The notes: generated by a model from the sequence alone, not told the origin. Numbered from the stretch's first letter, positions 27,220 through 37,814 are shown. The stretch is DNA of 45,392 bases from Lachnospiraceae bacterium (GCA_022781395.1 JALETS010000075.1:1-45392), one strand, 5' to 3'. Numbers and translations are program-made.

Positions 27220-29286
27220 TTACTTTGTCAGCAGCATCATAATGTCGTTGCTTCTTGCCACGAACTTTGTCATAGCCTCCGGCTCCAACGGTGCCTGCTG
27301 TAACAGTGCCAGATCATAGAGCTGTTCACAGATCATCTGTACATTCTCACCATCCTGATGATCGATGACATATTGTACTAACGGATGGTTCGCATTCAGG
27401 ATCAGCGTTTCGCCTTCTTTACCGAATCCATCCATGCCGCCCATGCCCTGCATAGCGTACATCTTCATCATATCCTGCATTCTGCGGGTTTCCTCGGATA
27501 AAGTAATCATAGAAGAAATCTTCTTATTCTTAAGCTTCTCGATCTTAACCTTAATACCATCTTTCTTCAGGGCTTTCTTCATCAGCTTGGCAACAGCCTC
27601 TGCCTGCTCTTCCATCTCCTTCTCGGCCTTCTTGGAAGTCTTGGATTTAAAGACATCTGTCAAGTCCGCATCAATTCTCTGGAACTTGATACCCTCATTC
27701 TTGGCCTCTAACTGGGATACGAAAGGCTGATCAATGTTGTGAGTCAAAATGACTGCATCCATCTTAGCTGCCTTAAACATGTTAATGTACTGGCTCTGCT
27801 GTTTTTCATCCGTTACATAATAGATGACCTTCTCTTTCTTCTCTTCCTCAGCGTCATCTTCACCGGTCACTGCTTCGCCATTTTCATCTACTACCTCGGC
27901 TTCTACCTTATCGCCATTCTCGTCGGTAGCATTCTCTTCCACCTCATCCGGATCGATCTTATTAACCTCTAAGCACTCCGGCAGGGTCATATACTCACCT
28001 TCCAGATTCTTAAAGAGGATATAATCTGTCATCTTCTCGCAGAACTTATCATCCTTCAGGCAGCCAAACTTGATGAACGGGCTGATATCATCCCAGTATT
28101 TCTCGTACTCTTCCTTCTCAGTTTTGCACATACCGGACAGCTTATCAGCCACCTTCTTGGTAATATACTCGCTGATCTTCTTCACAAATCCGTCATTCTG
28201 CAGTGCGCTTCTGGATACATTAAGCGGCAGGTCCGGACAGTCGATAACCCCCTTCAACAGAAGCAGGAATTCCGGAATGACTTCCTTGATGTTATCTGCG
28301 ATAAATACCTGATTATTATAGAGCTTGATTGTACCCTCGATAGATTCATATTCCATATTAATCTTCGGGAAGTACAGTATACCCTTCATATTGAAAGGAT
28401 AATCCATATTCAGATGAATCCAGAACAGAGGCTCCTTGTAATCATGGAATACCTTGCGGTAAAACGCTAAGTATTCCTCTTTGGTACACTCGTTTGGATG
28501 CTTCATCCATAACGGACAGGTATCATTCAGAAGCTCCGGACGTTTCTTGATCTTAAGCTTCTGCTCATCTTCTTCCTTCTCCTTGGCAATCTCTTCCACT
28601 ACTTCATCGGTATCCAGTTTCTCATCAGCCTTGATGATCTGTGTCTCTGTAGTGTTTGCCTTGGATAAATAAATCTCCGTAGGCATGAAGGAACAGTACT
28701 TCTGGATAACCTCTCTTGCCTTATATTCATTACAGAACTCTAAGCAGTCCTCGTTGATAAAGAGGGTGATTTCTGTACCAACTTCTTTTCTTGTACCCTC
28801 TTCCATATCGAATTCCGTACCACCGTCGCACTCCCAGTGAACAGCCTGTGCACCATCCTTGTAAGATAAGGTATCAATATGTACCTCATCAGCTACCATA
28901 AATGCAGAATAGAAACCAAGTCCAAAATGACCGATAATCTGATCATCGCTTGCCTTATCTTTATATTTCTCAATGAAATCAGTAGCACCGGAAAACGCAA
29001 TCTGGTTGATATACTCCTCCACCTCATCCGCTGTCATACCGATACCGTTATCGATAAATTTCAAGGTCTTTTCTTCCGGGTTAACAATGACTTCCACCTT
29101 CGCTTTATAACCATCCGCAAGAGTATACTCACCCATCATATCCAGCTTCTTCAGCTTCGTAATTGCATCGCATCCGTTTGAGATCAACTCTCTGAAGAAG
29201 ATGTCATGATCGGAATATAACCACTTCTTAATAATTGGGAAAATATTGTCGCTGTTAATTGATAAATTACCGTGTTTTGCTGCCAT
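27220..29286 (-). CDS. htpG: Molecular chaperone HtpG (Hsp90)
   Basis: FRELISNGCDAITKLK, GHFGLGFYSAFMVAD; start at MAAKHGNLSINSDN. Confidence 0.96.
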   Translation of the reverse strand: MAAKHGNLSINSDNIFPIIKKWLYSDHDIFFRELISNGCDAITKLKKLDMMGEYTLADGYKAKVEVIVNPEEKTLKFIDNGIGMTADEVEEYINQIAFSGATDFIEKYKDKASDDQIIGHFGLGFYSAFMVADEVHIDTLSYKDGAQAVHWECDGGTEFDMEEGTRKEVGTEITLFINEDCLEFCNEYKAREVIQKYCSFMPTEIYLSKANTTETQIIKADEKLDTDEVVEEIAKEKEEDEQKLKIKKRPELLNDTCPLWMKHPNECTKEEYLAFYRKVFHDYKEPLFWIHLNMDYPFNMKGILYFPKINMEYESIEGTIKLYNNQVFIADNIKEVIPEFLLLLKGVIDCPDLPLNVSRSALQNDGFVKKISEYITKKVADKLSGMCKTEKEEYEKYWDDISPFIKFGCLKDDKFCEKMTDYILFKNLEGEYMTLPECLEVNKIDPDEVEENATDENGDKVEAEVVDENGEAVTGEDDAEEEKKEKVIYYVTDEKQQSQYINMFKAAKMDAVILTHNIDQPFVSQLEAKNEGIKFQRIDADLTDVFKSKTSKKAEKEMEEQAEAVAKLMKKALKKDGIKVKIEKLKNKKISSMITLSEETRRMQDMMKMYAMQGMGGMDGFGKEGETLILNANHPLVQYVIDHQDGENVQMICEQLYDLALLQQAPLEPEAMTKFVARSNDIMMLLTK

Positions 29287-29418
29287 TAATACCACTTTCC
29301 TTTCTATCTGTTACATATTCATTCTTATGCAGCTGTTCTGCCGTTCCCCTGCCTTCGTCCGGCAGGATTGATACTAGAGAATAGTTTAATCCCACAAATT
29401 TGAGAAGTCAAGAAGAAA

Positions 29419-29445
29419 TTAGCACTCATTTGAGATGAGTGCTAA
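29419..29445. promoter_or_regulatory. CIRCE operator (HrcA binding site) upstream of htpG
   Basis: TTAGCACTC-N9-GAGTGCTAA, exact consensus. Confidence 0.95.
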
Positions 29446-29511
29446 TAATTCTCTGTTTTCCCAGTATTTATGCGGGTTGGCAGAATTATAAACTTTTTAT
29501 TAACAAATCTT

Positions 29512-30576
29512 TTACTCAAAGTACTGCGAGTAAATCTCAAAGAAGTTCTGCGTTTTAACATTATCATCATGAATAAAGCTCACACCGTCCCACAGCTCCT
29601 CATTCAGATTTCTGGTCAGTGTTGCCACATAGGCATCATATTCCTGCCCAAAAGCTTCTTCCCGCCTCTGCTCCACAATCTTGATCTTATTGGCATCGGT
29701 CTCCTCCTTGTCGAAGGTGGTCAGGCATTTAATAATGTGATACCCATATTCGGATTCTACAATATCACTGATCTCATCCGTACCCAGATTGAAAGCAGCG
29801 GTTTCAAATGCCGGGTCCATATCGCCCTTGCCAAAAGAATAGGTAGATTTGTCGTCCTCGCTGTATTTGCGGATCAGTTCATCAAAATCTTCTCCGTTTC
29901 TGGCAAGCTCCAATACTTCGCATGCTGTTTTGTAAGCATCCTGTCTTGCCTTCTCCGTATACTCAATCTTTTTGCCGGTACCGTCAAGGGCATAGGTTTT
30001 GATCAGAATATGCTGCACCGTAATGGTTCTTGCCTCATCATCGCTGATCTCCGGATTAATGTCTCTAATCGTATACTGATACACCTTTTGTGCCAGGGCA
30101 AACTCCGAATAAAGCTCACTGACCGTCTTCTCCGTCACACCCATTTTCTCTATCTCTGTCGCATTCAGAGAGGTATAATAAGCCTTTGCAGCATTCTCCA
30201 CCTGGGCCTTCTCTTCCTCACTAAGCTGTACCTCATATTTCTCTGCCATCAGATTCATCGTCTTGATGCGGGCAATCTGTGCCAGTGCAATATCCTTGAC
30301 ATTTTCTTCCAGAGTCACCCCATTGGTATGGGCGTCCCATATTTCTGTTCCATAGACGCTCTCATATCGATTCTGGATATTAGTCAGATATACCATGATT
30401 TCCGGCAAAGTACAGGAACTGCTCTCAATACGAAATACTTCATCCTTGCCAAATCCTGTGGTAAGCACCACCTTTGTGCCGATTCCGTCACCGCTCTTAC
30501 ATCCTGTCAGACAAAAAAGCAGCATGAGGATACTAAGCATAAGCACGGCCATCTTTGTTAATCTGTTTTTTTTCAT
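29512..30576 (-). CDS. Foldase/peptidyl-prolyl isomerase lipoprotein (PrsA/PpiC-like)
   Basis: Lipobox CLTGC; ITVQHILIKTYA...DFDELIRKYSEDDKSTYSFGKGDMDPAFETAAFNLGTDEISDIVESEYGYHIIKC parvulin domain. Confidence 0.9.
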   Translation of the reverse strand: MKKNRLTKMAVLMLSILMLLFCLTGCKSGDGIGTKVVLTTGFGKDEVFRIESSSCTLPEIMVYLTNIQNRYESVYGTEIWDAHTNGVTLEENVKDIALAQIARIKTMNLMAEKYEVQLSEEEKAQVENAAKAYYTSLNATEIEKMGVTEKTVSELYSEFALAQKVYQYTIRDINPEISDDEARTITVQHILIKTYALDGTGKKIEYTEKARQDAYKTACEVLELARNGEDFDELIRKYSEDDKSTYSFGKGDMDPAFETAAFNLGTDEISDIVESEYGYHIIKCLTTFDKEETDANKIKIVEQRREEAFGQEYDAYVATLTRNLNEELWDGVSFIHDDNVKTQNFFEIYSQYFE

Positions 30577-30624
30577 AAACCACCATTATTTGATAAATTA
30601 TTCAAACAGTTACATCATCTCTTA

Positions 30625-31389
30625 CTATTCTAATTCATTTCCCTCTTTATCATACCATGCTTCTCCATTCGTTAATACATAATCTTCTCCGGTAAGAATG
30701 GCTTTTACATAATCCTGTGCAGAGGCAAGCTTCCTACGAAACGCCACGCCTCCGCCCAGCAGGGCTGTAGTATGAATATCAGAACCTGCGCTTAAGGGAA
30801 GCGCATGCTCTTTCGCATAAGCAATCGCTCTTATATCATATGCCGGATCATTGTGAGCCATGCTCCTTGAATTGGAATGGGTTGCATTGATTCCCTCGAC
30901 GCCATCACACCACTGCGGGAAAAGCCTTATTTCCGGAATATAGTCTTCCTCCCTATACGGATGTGCCTGTATGACTAAACCACCTGCTTCATGTACCAGT
31001 TGATATTGTTCCTCTATGGTTGCCGTCCATAATTCCGGATGGGCTTTCATCCAATCTTTATCAATTCCATATAGAAGAAATTCCGTTCCCCTGAACCCTG
31101 CTTCATAACCAAAAAACACATCCAGTCCGATATTCTCTCCCTCTTCCCTGGCATGTTCATAGCCCTCACAGAATCTGTCGACCCAGGTATCCCATGGCAG
31201 TCCTCTGTCTGTTCGCGTATTACCTCCCCAGTTATGATCTGTCACAAAAATACCTGTATAGCCATACTCTTTGCATGCTCTTGCCATCTCTGCTCCTGTA
31301 TTTCGCGCACAGGCGCTGGCCTCACAGGTGTGCAAATGGGTTTCATACAAATATGGATACTGTTTTCTTATTTCCATGTTCATTTTCAT
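30625..31389 (-). CDS. PHP-domain metal-dependent phosphoesterase
   Basis: ETHLHTCEAS, VTDHNW, VIQAHPYR and AGSDIHT motifs. Start uncertain: three in-frame ATGs and no clear SD. Confidence 0.85.
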   Translation of the reverse strand: MKMNMEIRKQYPYLYETHLHTCEASACARNTGAEMARACKEYGYTGIFVTDHNWGGNTRTDRGLPWDTWVDRFCEGYEHAREEGENIGLDVFFGYEAGFRGTEFLLYGIDKDWMKAHPELWTATIEEQYQLVHEAGGLVIQAHPYREEDYIPEIRLFPQWCDGVEGINATHSNSRSMAHNDPAYDIRAIAYAKEHALPLSAGSDIHTTALLGGGVAFRRKLASAQDYVKAILTGEDYVLTNGEAWYDKEGNELE

Positions 31390-31394
31390 AAAAA

Positions 31395-31435
31395 AGGGAT
31401 TAAATTCTCTGCCTATGCATCGTAACCTAATCCCT
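31395..31435 (-). terminator. Rho-independent terminator of ilvE
   Basis: Minus strand AGGGATTA...TAATCCCT followed by TTTTT. Confidence 0.7.
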
Positions 31436-31492
31436 CTCCTCTTTCTGTCTGTTTTCTAAATTTATTGAAACAATTACCTGTTTATATCCAAA

Positions 31493-32518
31493 CTACTTAA
31501 TTACATGAATCCATCCTTCAGGAGCCTCGATACGACCCATCTGGATACCTGTCAACGTATCATACAGTTTCTTGGTAATCGGTCCCATCTCACTCATGCC
31601 GCTGGGGAATGCAATTTCCTTGCCATGATCTACAATCTTGCCGACCGGAGAGATAACTGCTGCCGTACCGCACAGACCACATTCTGCAAAATCCTTGACT
31701 TCTGCAAATGGAATCTCTCTCTCTTCTACCTCTAAGCCTAAATATTCTTTGGCTACTACCAGAAGAGAACGTCTTGTGATAGAAGGCAGAATGCTGTCAG
31801 ATTTCGGAGTAACCACCTTATTATCCTTAGTTACAAAGATGAAGTTGGCGCCGCCAGTTTCCTCTACCTTGGTTCTGGTTGCTGCATCTAAGTACATATT
31901 CTCATCGTAACCCTCTTCATGAGCTGTTACGATTGCATGTAAACTCATGGCATAATTCAGGCCTGCCTTGATATGACCGGTACCATGCGGTGCTGCTCTG
32001 TCAAAATCGCTTACTTTGATGGTAAGGGGCTTTACACCGCCTTTGAAGTAAGGTCCTACCGGTGTGCCGAAAATTCTGAACTGATATTCATCTGCCGGTT
32101 TTACACCAATGACGGAAGAGCTGCCGAACATATACGGACGAATATATAAGGTTGCGCCGGAGCCATAAGGCGGTACATAAGCCTCATTGGCTGCTACTAC
32201 ATCATGTACTGCCTGAACGAAACGATCCTTAGGGAACACCGGCATCTCCAGTCTCTTACAGGAATCTTCCATACGCTGTGCATTTAAATCAGGGCGGAAG
32301 CATACGATATGCCCGTCTTCTGTTGTATAGGCTTTCAAACCCTCAAAACATGTCTGTGCATACTGGAACACACCGGCACACTCATTAATAGTAATGTTGG
32401 CATCGGATATGAGCGCTCCCTCATCCCATGCTCCATTCTTGTAATTTGCCACAAATCTCTTGTCTGTCTCCTGATAACCAAATCCAAGATTTGCCCAGTC
32501 AATGTTTTTCTTTTCCAT
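31493..32518 (-). CDS. ilvE: Branched-chain amino acid aminotransferase
   Basis: FEGLKAYTTEDG, RPYMFGSS and EETGGANFIFV motifs. Start at MEKKNIDWANLGFGY, SD AAGGAG. Confidence 0.95.
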   Translation of the reverse strand: MEKKNIDWANLGFGYQETDKRFVANYKNGAWDEGALISDANITINECAGVFQYAQTCFEGLKAYTTEDGHIVCFRPDLNAQRMEDSCKRLEMPVFPKDRFVQAVHDVVAANEAYVPPYGSGATLYIRPYMFGSSSVIGVKPADEYQFRIFGTPVGPYFKGGVKPLTIKVSDFDRAAPHGTGHIKAGLNYAMSLHAIVTAHEEGYDENMYLDAATRTKVEETGGANFIFVTKDNKVVTPKSDSILPSITRRSLLVVAKEYLGLEVEEREIPFAEVKDFAECGLCGTAAVISPVGKIVDHGKEIAFPSGMSEMGPITKKLYDTLTGIQMGRIEAPEGWIHVIK

Positions 32519-32609
32519 TTTCCCAAACTCCTTTTTGCTCAAAGTATCTTACTGTGTTCTGTAATAAGCTTTCTTCTTAATATTATACTTTTATGCATAA
32601 AAGTCAAGA

Positions 32610-34586
32610 CTACAACACTGCATTTACCACTTCCAGCGCAATATCAAAAGCAAAATCCTTCATTGCCTTCTCGCACACACGAAGCATTTTCTTATCATCT
32701 TCGGGTCTGTCATACTTCTTAAGCTCCTCAAGCTTGGCATTGGCACTGTCAGCATCAAAATCGTCCAGTCTTCCTGCCAGCTCCTGCAATGCTTTCTTCC
32801 AGTCATCCTCAGATATTTTTCTGACGGTTGCCTCCTGCGTCTCTTCTCGTACAGCCTCATTCTTTTCCTCATGGTCAAGATAGACCTTCAGACTTTCACG
32901 CATATTTTTCATCATACTAAAGAGAATAGGGGAACGTACCTCTACATCTTCCCTCTGCCCTGCTTTACTCATTTTCTCCAATGTAAAAGCTTCATCGGCC
33001 AGATCATCTGCTCCTACATTTCTGGCATTTCCTTTCAGGGAGTGTATAATAATAGCATATCCCGGCATATCACCTTTCTTTAAAAACTCCCGCAAAGCTG
33101 CTTCCTTCTCTGTCAGAATTGCATGGAAATCATGCAGCACCTTGCCGTAAAGAGCCTTATCACCGCCCATATATTTTAAACCGTTGCGGATGTTGAAACC
33201 GATCATATATAACTGGCTTTCCTTGATGCTGAGCGCCATCTCTGCATCCTCTTTCTCAAAATCCCGGCCCATATCCTGATCATTGGTCAGATACACTACA
33301 TTATCGGGCAGATATTCTATCAGCATATTCTCAAACTTGTCCGAATCGATCGGCTTCGTCAGATAATCCTGGAATCCCTCGTTAATATAGAATTCCCGCG
33401 CACCCGGCACTGCATTCGCTGTCAGCGCAATAATCGGAATATCCTTTGAAGGATTACCTTCCATCGCCCGGATGGCATGGAGTGTCTGTACACCATCCAT
33501 AACCGGCATCATATGGTCTAAGCAGATCAGATGGTAAGTCTTATGCTTAATTAATTCCAGACATTCCTCTCCGCTTCCCGCAACGTCGACCTGCAGTCTG
33601 GTCTGCTTCAAAAGTCCCTGTGCCACTGCAAGATTCATGGCATTATCATCAACGATCAGAATCCTTCCAAGAGGTGCAATAAATTTCTGCTGGTAGTTTT
33701 CTCTGCTCCTCAGACTCTCCTTGTACTGTTTCTCGAAATCGCCTAATGGTGTCCCGTCCACCACATGCTGCACAAGTTTAAAGGAGAAAGCAGAACCCTT
33801 TCCATAAACACTCTGCACTTCCACATTACCGCCCATCATCTCTACAAGACGTTTCGTAATGGCAAGCCCCAGCCCGGTTCTTTTACCCTTGCTTCTTGGT
33901 GTTGAATTCATCCGTTGGAAAGCATCAAATAACTTCGGAATCTCCTGCTCCTTAATACCTACTCCCGTATCCTTCACAACCACATCAATCTCTATTGCAT
34001 CATCCTCAAGCTGTTTCCACCCCAGATGCAGAGTAATCCTTCCCTCCTCCGTATATTTCACGGCATTGGATAACAGATTACTGATAATCTGACGGATATG
34101 TATCTCATCGCCCATCAGCTTATGAGGAATATCCTTGGCAATATCCAGCACCAGATCCAGTTTTTTCTTACGAAGCTGCAGAGATATACTGTTAATAAGA
34201 TCATTTAACAGGGAACTGACATCATAAGTTCCTTCCGTTATCTGTAGCTGACCTGCTTCCAGCTTGGTAAAATCCAGAATATCACTGACCAATGCCAGCA
34301 GCATATTACCCGCCTGCCTGATGTCCAGCGCATAATCCTTGATCACTTCATCCTGACTCTCCCGGATGATCAGTTCATTTAATCCTAAAATGGTGTTAAT
34401 AGGTGTCCGCAATTCGTGGGACATATTTGCTAAGAAAATATCTCTGGCATCTTCTGCTTTCTTTGCCGCTTTCTTCGCATCTTTCAATTCCACATTCTTT
34501 TGTTCAAGCTGCTCTTGTACCTGTAACAGCACGTTTTCTTCTACGATGCTTTCCTCTGCCGGTATCTGATTCCATTCCTGACTCAT
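32610..34586 (-). CDS. Soluble hybrid histidine kinase (HisKA-HATPase-REC-Hpt), no sensor domain
   Basis: MSHELRTPINTILG, DTGVGIKEQEIPKLF, ILIVDDNAMN...CLDHMMPVMDG, IIHSLKGNARNVG. Confidence 0.93.
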   Translation of the reverse strand: MSQEWNQIPAEESIVEENVLLQVQEQLEQKNVELKDAKKAAKKAEDARDIFLANMSHELRTPINTILGLNELIIRESQDEVIKDYALDIRQAGNMLLALVSDILDFTKLEAGQLQITEGTYDVSSLLNDLINSISLQLRKKKLDLVLDIAKDIPHKLMGDEIHIRQIISNLLSNAVKYTEEGRITLHLGWKQLEDDAIEIDVVVKDTGVGIKEQEIPKLFDAFQRMNSTPRSKGKRTGLGLAITKRLVEMMGGNVEVQSVYGKGSAFSFKLVQHVVDGTPLGDFEKQYKESLRSRENYQQKFIAPLGRILIVDDNAMNLAVAQGLLKQTRLQVDVAGSGEECLELIKHKTYHLICLDHMMPVMDGVQTLHAIRAMEGNPSKDIPIIALTANAVPGAREFYINEGFQDYLTKPIDSDKFENMLIEYLPDNVVYLTNDQDMGRDFEKEDAEMALSIKESQLYMIGFNIRNGLKYMGGDKALYGKVLHDFHAILTEKEAALREFLKKGDMPGYAIIIHSLKGNARNVGADDLADEAFTLEKMSKAGQREDVEVRSPILFSMMKNMRESLKVYLDHEEKNEAVREETQEATVRKISEDDWKKALQELAGRLDDFDADSANAKLEELKKYDRPEDDKKMLRVCEKAMKDFAFDIALEVVNAVL

Positions 34587-34631
34587 CTACACATGCCCCT
34601 CCTTATTACACTATATATAAACATTTTACTA

Positions 34632-35129
34632 TCACATATCATGGATCCGCTCATATTTTACAAATTGATATGCAATATCAAAATATGTCTGTTCCTCGCT
34701 GTCAGCCGTAACTTTCCACTCCTTCATTTCATCCAGATTCGGGAAATAAGCATCTGCCTCATATTCATGATCAATCTTCGTCACATGTGCCACATCACAG
34801 TAAGGAAGCATCATTCGATAGACACTCTCACCACCGATAATATACACATCTTCACTGTTGTATTTCTTAAGTTCTTCCAGTAATTCTTCTTTGCTGTGAA
34901 CAATAATTGCATCCTTTACCTGATAATTCGGATTGGTCGACAGAATAATATTGGTTCTGTTCTTAAGCGGCATCCCCTGCGGAAAAGTTTCCAATGTCTT
35001 TCTGCCCAGCACTACCACCTTACCTGTGGTTTCCTGCCGGAACATCTTATGATCTGCCGGGATACTGACCAAAAGACTGTTCTTACAGCCAATCGCCCAG
35101 TTATTATCTACTGCTACAATTAAGTTCAT
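34632..35129 (-). CDS. folA: Dihydrofolate reductase
   Basis: MNLIVAVDNNWAIGCKNSLLVSIPADHKMFRQETTGKVVVLGRKTLETFP. Confidence 0.95.
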   Translation of the reverse strand: MNLIVAVDNNWAIGCKNSLLVSIPADHKMFRQETTGKVVVLGRKTLETFPQGMPLKNRTNIILSTNPNYQVKDAIIVHSKEELLEELKKYNSEDVYIIGGESVYRMMLPYCDVAHVTKIDHEYEADAYFPNLDEMKEWKVTADSEEQTYFDIAYQFVKYERIHDM

Positions 35130-35172
35130 ATCCTGTTCCTCTTTCTTCGATTTCTTCTCATTTTCCTTACGC

Positions 35173-36021
35173 TTAAATGGCTACCGGAATATTCTCTATC
35201 TGCGGCCCGGTCAGATAATTCTCTACTTTAACATCATCTCTTGTAAACTGATAGAAGTCCTTAATCTCCGGGTTCAGCCAGAATGTCGGGGCATCATAGG
35301 TCTGCCTCGTAATCAGCTCCTCCACAAGTGGAATATGCCTGTCATAGATGTGGGCATCCGCGATCACATGTACCAGTTCACCCACTTCCATATCACAAAC
35401 CTGTGCCAACATATGAACCAGCACAGCATACTGTACCACATTCCAGTTATTAGCCGTAAGCACATCCTGGGAACGCTGATTCAAAATGGCATTCAGTGTC
35501 AGCTTATCGTGTCCCTTCTTCTGGGTCACATTAAAAGTCATACTGTAGGCACAGGGATACAAATTCATCTCATGCAGATCCTGATGCACATAAATATTCG
35601 TCATGATCCGGCGACTGAAAGGATTGTTCTTCAAATCATAGATCACCCTGTCCACCTGATCCATCATACCCTCTTTATACTGGTGCTTCACACCCATCTG
35701 ATAGCCGTATGCCTTGCCGATAGAGCCATCCTCATCTGCCCACTCATCCCAGATATGGCTGTGCAGATCATGCACATTATTGGATTTCTGCTGCCAGATC
35801 CAGAGCATCTCATCTGTAGCACTCTTTAATGCGGTTCTGCGAAGCGTCATGATAGGAAACTCCTTTGACAGATCATAACGGTTCACTACACCAAACTTCT
35901 TGACCGTGTAAGCACTGGTTCCATCCGGCCAGTGGGGTCTTACCTTCTCTCCCTCCGTGCTGGTTCCGTTCTCCAGAATATCCCTGCACATATTAATAAA
36001 AATCTGATCAGCTGCACTCAT
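35173..36021 (-). CDS. thyA: Thymidylate synthase (ThyA type)
   Basis: PCAYSMTFNV, LNQRSQDVLTANNWNV, YDRHIPLVEELI. Confidence 0.94.
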   Translation of the reverse strand: MSAADQIFINMCRDILENGTSTEGEKVRPHWPDGTSAYTVKKFGVVNRYDLSKEFPIMTLRRTALKSATDEMLWIWQQKSNNVHDLHSHIWDEWADEDGSIGKAYGYQMGVKHQYKEGMMDQVDRVIYDLKNNPFSRRIMTNIYVHQDLHEMNLYPCAYSMTFNVTQKKGHDKLTLNAILNQRSQDVLTANNWNVVQYAVLVHMLAQVCDMEVGELVHVIADAHIYDRHIPLVEELITRQTYDAPTFWLNPEIKDFYQFTRDDVKVENYLTGPQIENIPVAI

Positions 36022-36063
36022 GCCGCTTCTGTTCCTTTCCGTTATTTATATGATATATTAACT

Positions 36064-37671
36064 TCATTCCCTTTCCCATTTATCACATAAGGAATTAATC
36101 TGATCCGCGAACTTCGCCAGATCCTTATTGGCACCGCCTTCATTCTTATGAATAACAGCGATAAGCCTCTGTCCGCTGGCAAGCAGTCTTGCGAATACAT
36201 CCGATACACCATGGGCTTTCTTCTTCACTGCCACAGGCTCAGCCTCATAGAGGAAGCTGCCGTCTATCAGGTCGAATCTGGTGCCGCTGTAAGGCGCATA
36301 GGCACTGATGCCGTGTTCTATTTTCAGGCACTCGGTAAACAGCTTGCACACACTGTCCTCACCATGCACTACAAATACTTTCTTAGGCTTCTGCGTAAAG
36401 CCCTTCACCCAATTCAACAATCCGTTCTTGTCCGCATGACCGCTCATACCGGCAAGCTTCATGATCTGCGCACGGATTTCGATCGGCTCACCAAACAGCT
36501 TAACCTCCTCGGCTCCCTCCACAATTGCACGCCCGAGAGTACCCACTGCCTGATATCCTACAAAAAGTATGGTACATTCCGGCCTCCATAAATTGTGTTT
36601 CAAATGATGCCTGATACGTCCCGCTTCACACATACCCGAAGCTGAGATAATAACCTTCGGCTCATTTTCAAAGTTAATTGCCTTGGATTCCTCGCTCGTA
36701 ATGGCCAGCCTGAGTCCCGGAAATGCAATGGGATTAATACCCTTATTTACCAGTTCCATGGCTTCTTCATCAAAACAGTCAAATTCATTCTTCTGGAAAA
36801 TACCGGTGGCTTCCACTGCCAGCGGACTGTCCACATAAACCACGAAATCCTCATGGCCTTCCACAAGCCGCTCTGCCTTGATCCGGCGCAGGAAATAAAG
36901 CATCTCCTGGGTTCTTCCTACCGCAAAAGAAGGAATTACCACATTACCGCCCCTGTCAAAGGTAGTCTTCAGTATCTTCGTCAGTTCTCCAATATAATCC
37001 GGTTTCTCATTTCCATGCAGTCTGTCACCGTAAGTGGATTCCATTACCACATAATCTGCATCTTCCGTCAGCTTCGGGTCCTTGATAAGAGGCTGGTCAT
37101 AATTACCAATATCACCGGAAAAAACAATTTTCCTCGTCACACCGTCTTCCGTTGCCCATACTTCAATACTGGAGGACCCAAGCAAATGTCCTATATCCGT
37201 AAATCTGATCTTTACCTCATCACAGACCGTTACTTCCCTCTCATATTCACATGGAACCAGTCGCTTAATGGCCCCATCTGCATCCTCCATTGTATAAAGA
37301 GGCTCAATCACAGCATTAGAGGCAGTACGCTTTGCCTTTCTGTTCTTCCACTCTGCTTCCTGCATCTGGATATGTGCGCAGTCACGAAGCATGATACTGC
37401 ACAGATCACAGGTTGCCACCGTAGCATAAATCTGTCCTCTGAATCCTCTCGCGTACAGAAGCGGAAGCATACCGGAATGATCTACATGGGCATGCGTCAG
37501 AAATACATAATCAATCAGGGCAGGCTCCACCGGCAGTTCACAATTTTCAAATGCCTGACTTCCCTGCTCCATACCATAGTCCACTAAAATATTCTTCTCC
37601 CCGACACGCAGGTAATGACAACTGCCTGTTACCTCATGGTCGGCCCCAATAAACATAAGTTCCATACGCAA
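36064..37671 (-). CDS. Metallo-beta-lactamase/beta-CASP family RNase-like protein
   Basis: LTHAHVDHSG, GDIGNYDQPL, VMESTYGDR, ASGMCEAGRIRHHL, SGHADKNGL. Confidence 0.92.
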   Translation of the reverse strand: MRMELMFIGADHEVTGSCHYLRVGEKNILVDYGMEQGSQAFENCELPVEPALIDYVFLTHAHVDHSGMLPLLYARGFRGQIYATVATCDLCSIMLRDCAHIQMQEAEWKNRKAKRTASNAVIEPLYTMEDADGAIKRLVPCEYEREVTVCDEVKIRFTDIGHLLGSSSIEVWATEDGVTRKIVFSGDIGNYDQPLIKDPKLTEDADYVVMESTYGDRLHGNEKPDYIGELTKILKTTFDRGGNVVIPSFAVGRTQEMLYFLRRIKAERLVEGHEDFVVYVDSPLAVEATGIFQKNEFDCFDEEAMELVNKGINPIAFPGLRLAITSEESKAINFENEPKVIISASGMCEAGRIRHHLKHNLWRPECTILFVGYQAVGTLGRAIVEGAEEVKLFGEPIEIRAQIMKLAGMSGHADKNGLLNWVKGFTQKPKKVFVVHGEDSVCKLFTECLKIEHGISAYAPYSGTRFDLIDGSFLYEAEPVAVKKKAHGVSDVFARLLASGQRLIAVIHKNEGGANKDLAKFADQINSLCDKWERE

Positions 37672-37814
37672 CCCTCCTATTTGTTTATCATACCATTTTT
37701 TACAAGATGCGTAAATCTTTTCCGACAGAACTTTTCGATTTCTTTTAGAAATCTATCGCACTATCTCTTCTATGCCCATACTATAAAGTAAGGCTATCAC
37801 AAGAGGCATTTCCC

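Noticed and set aside
29470-30561. 363-aa plus-strand ORF
   Set aside because: Lies antisense to the PrsA/PpiC-like lipoprotein, which has a clear domain and lipobox; the plus-strand translation has no recognisable motif.
36853-37587. 244-aa plus-strand ORF
   Set aside because: Antisense to the beta-CASP metallo-beta-lactamase gene, whose motifs are unambiguous.
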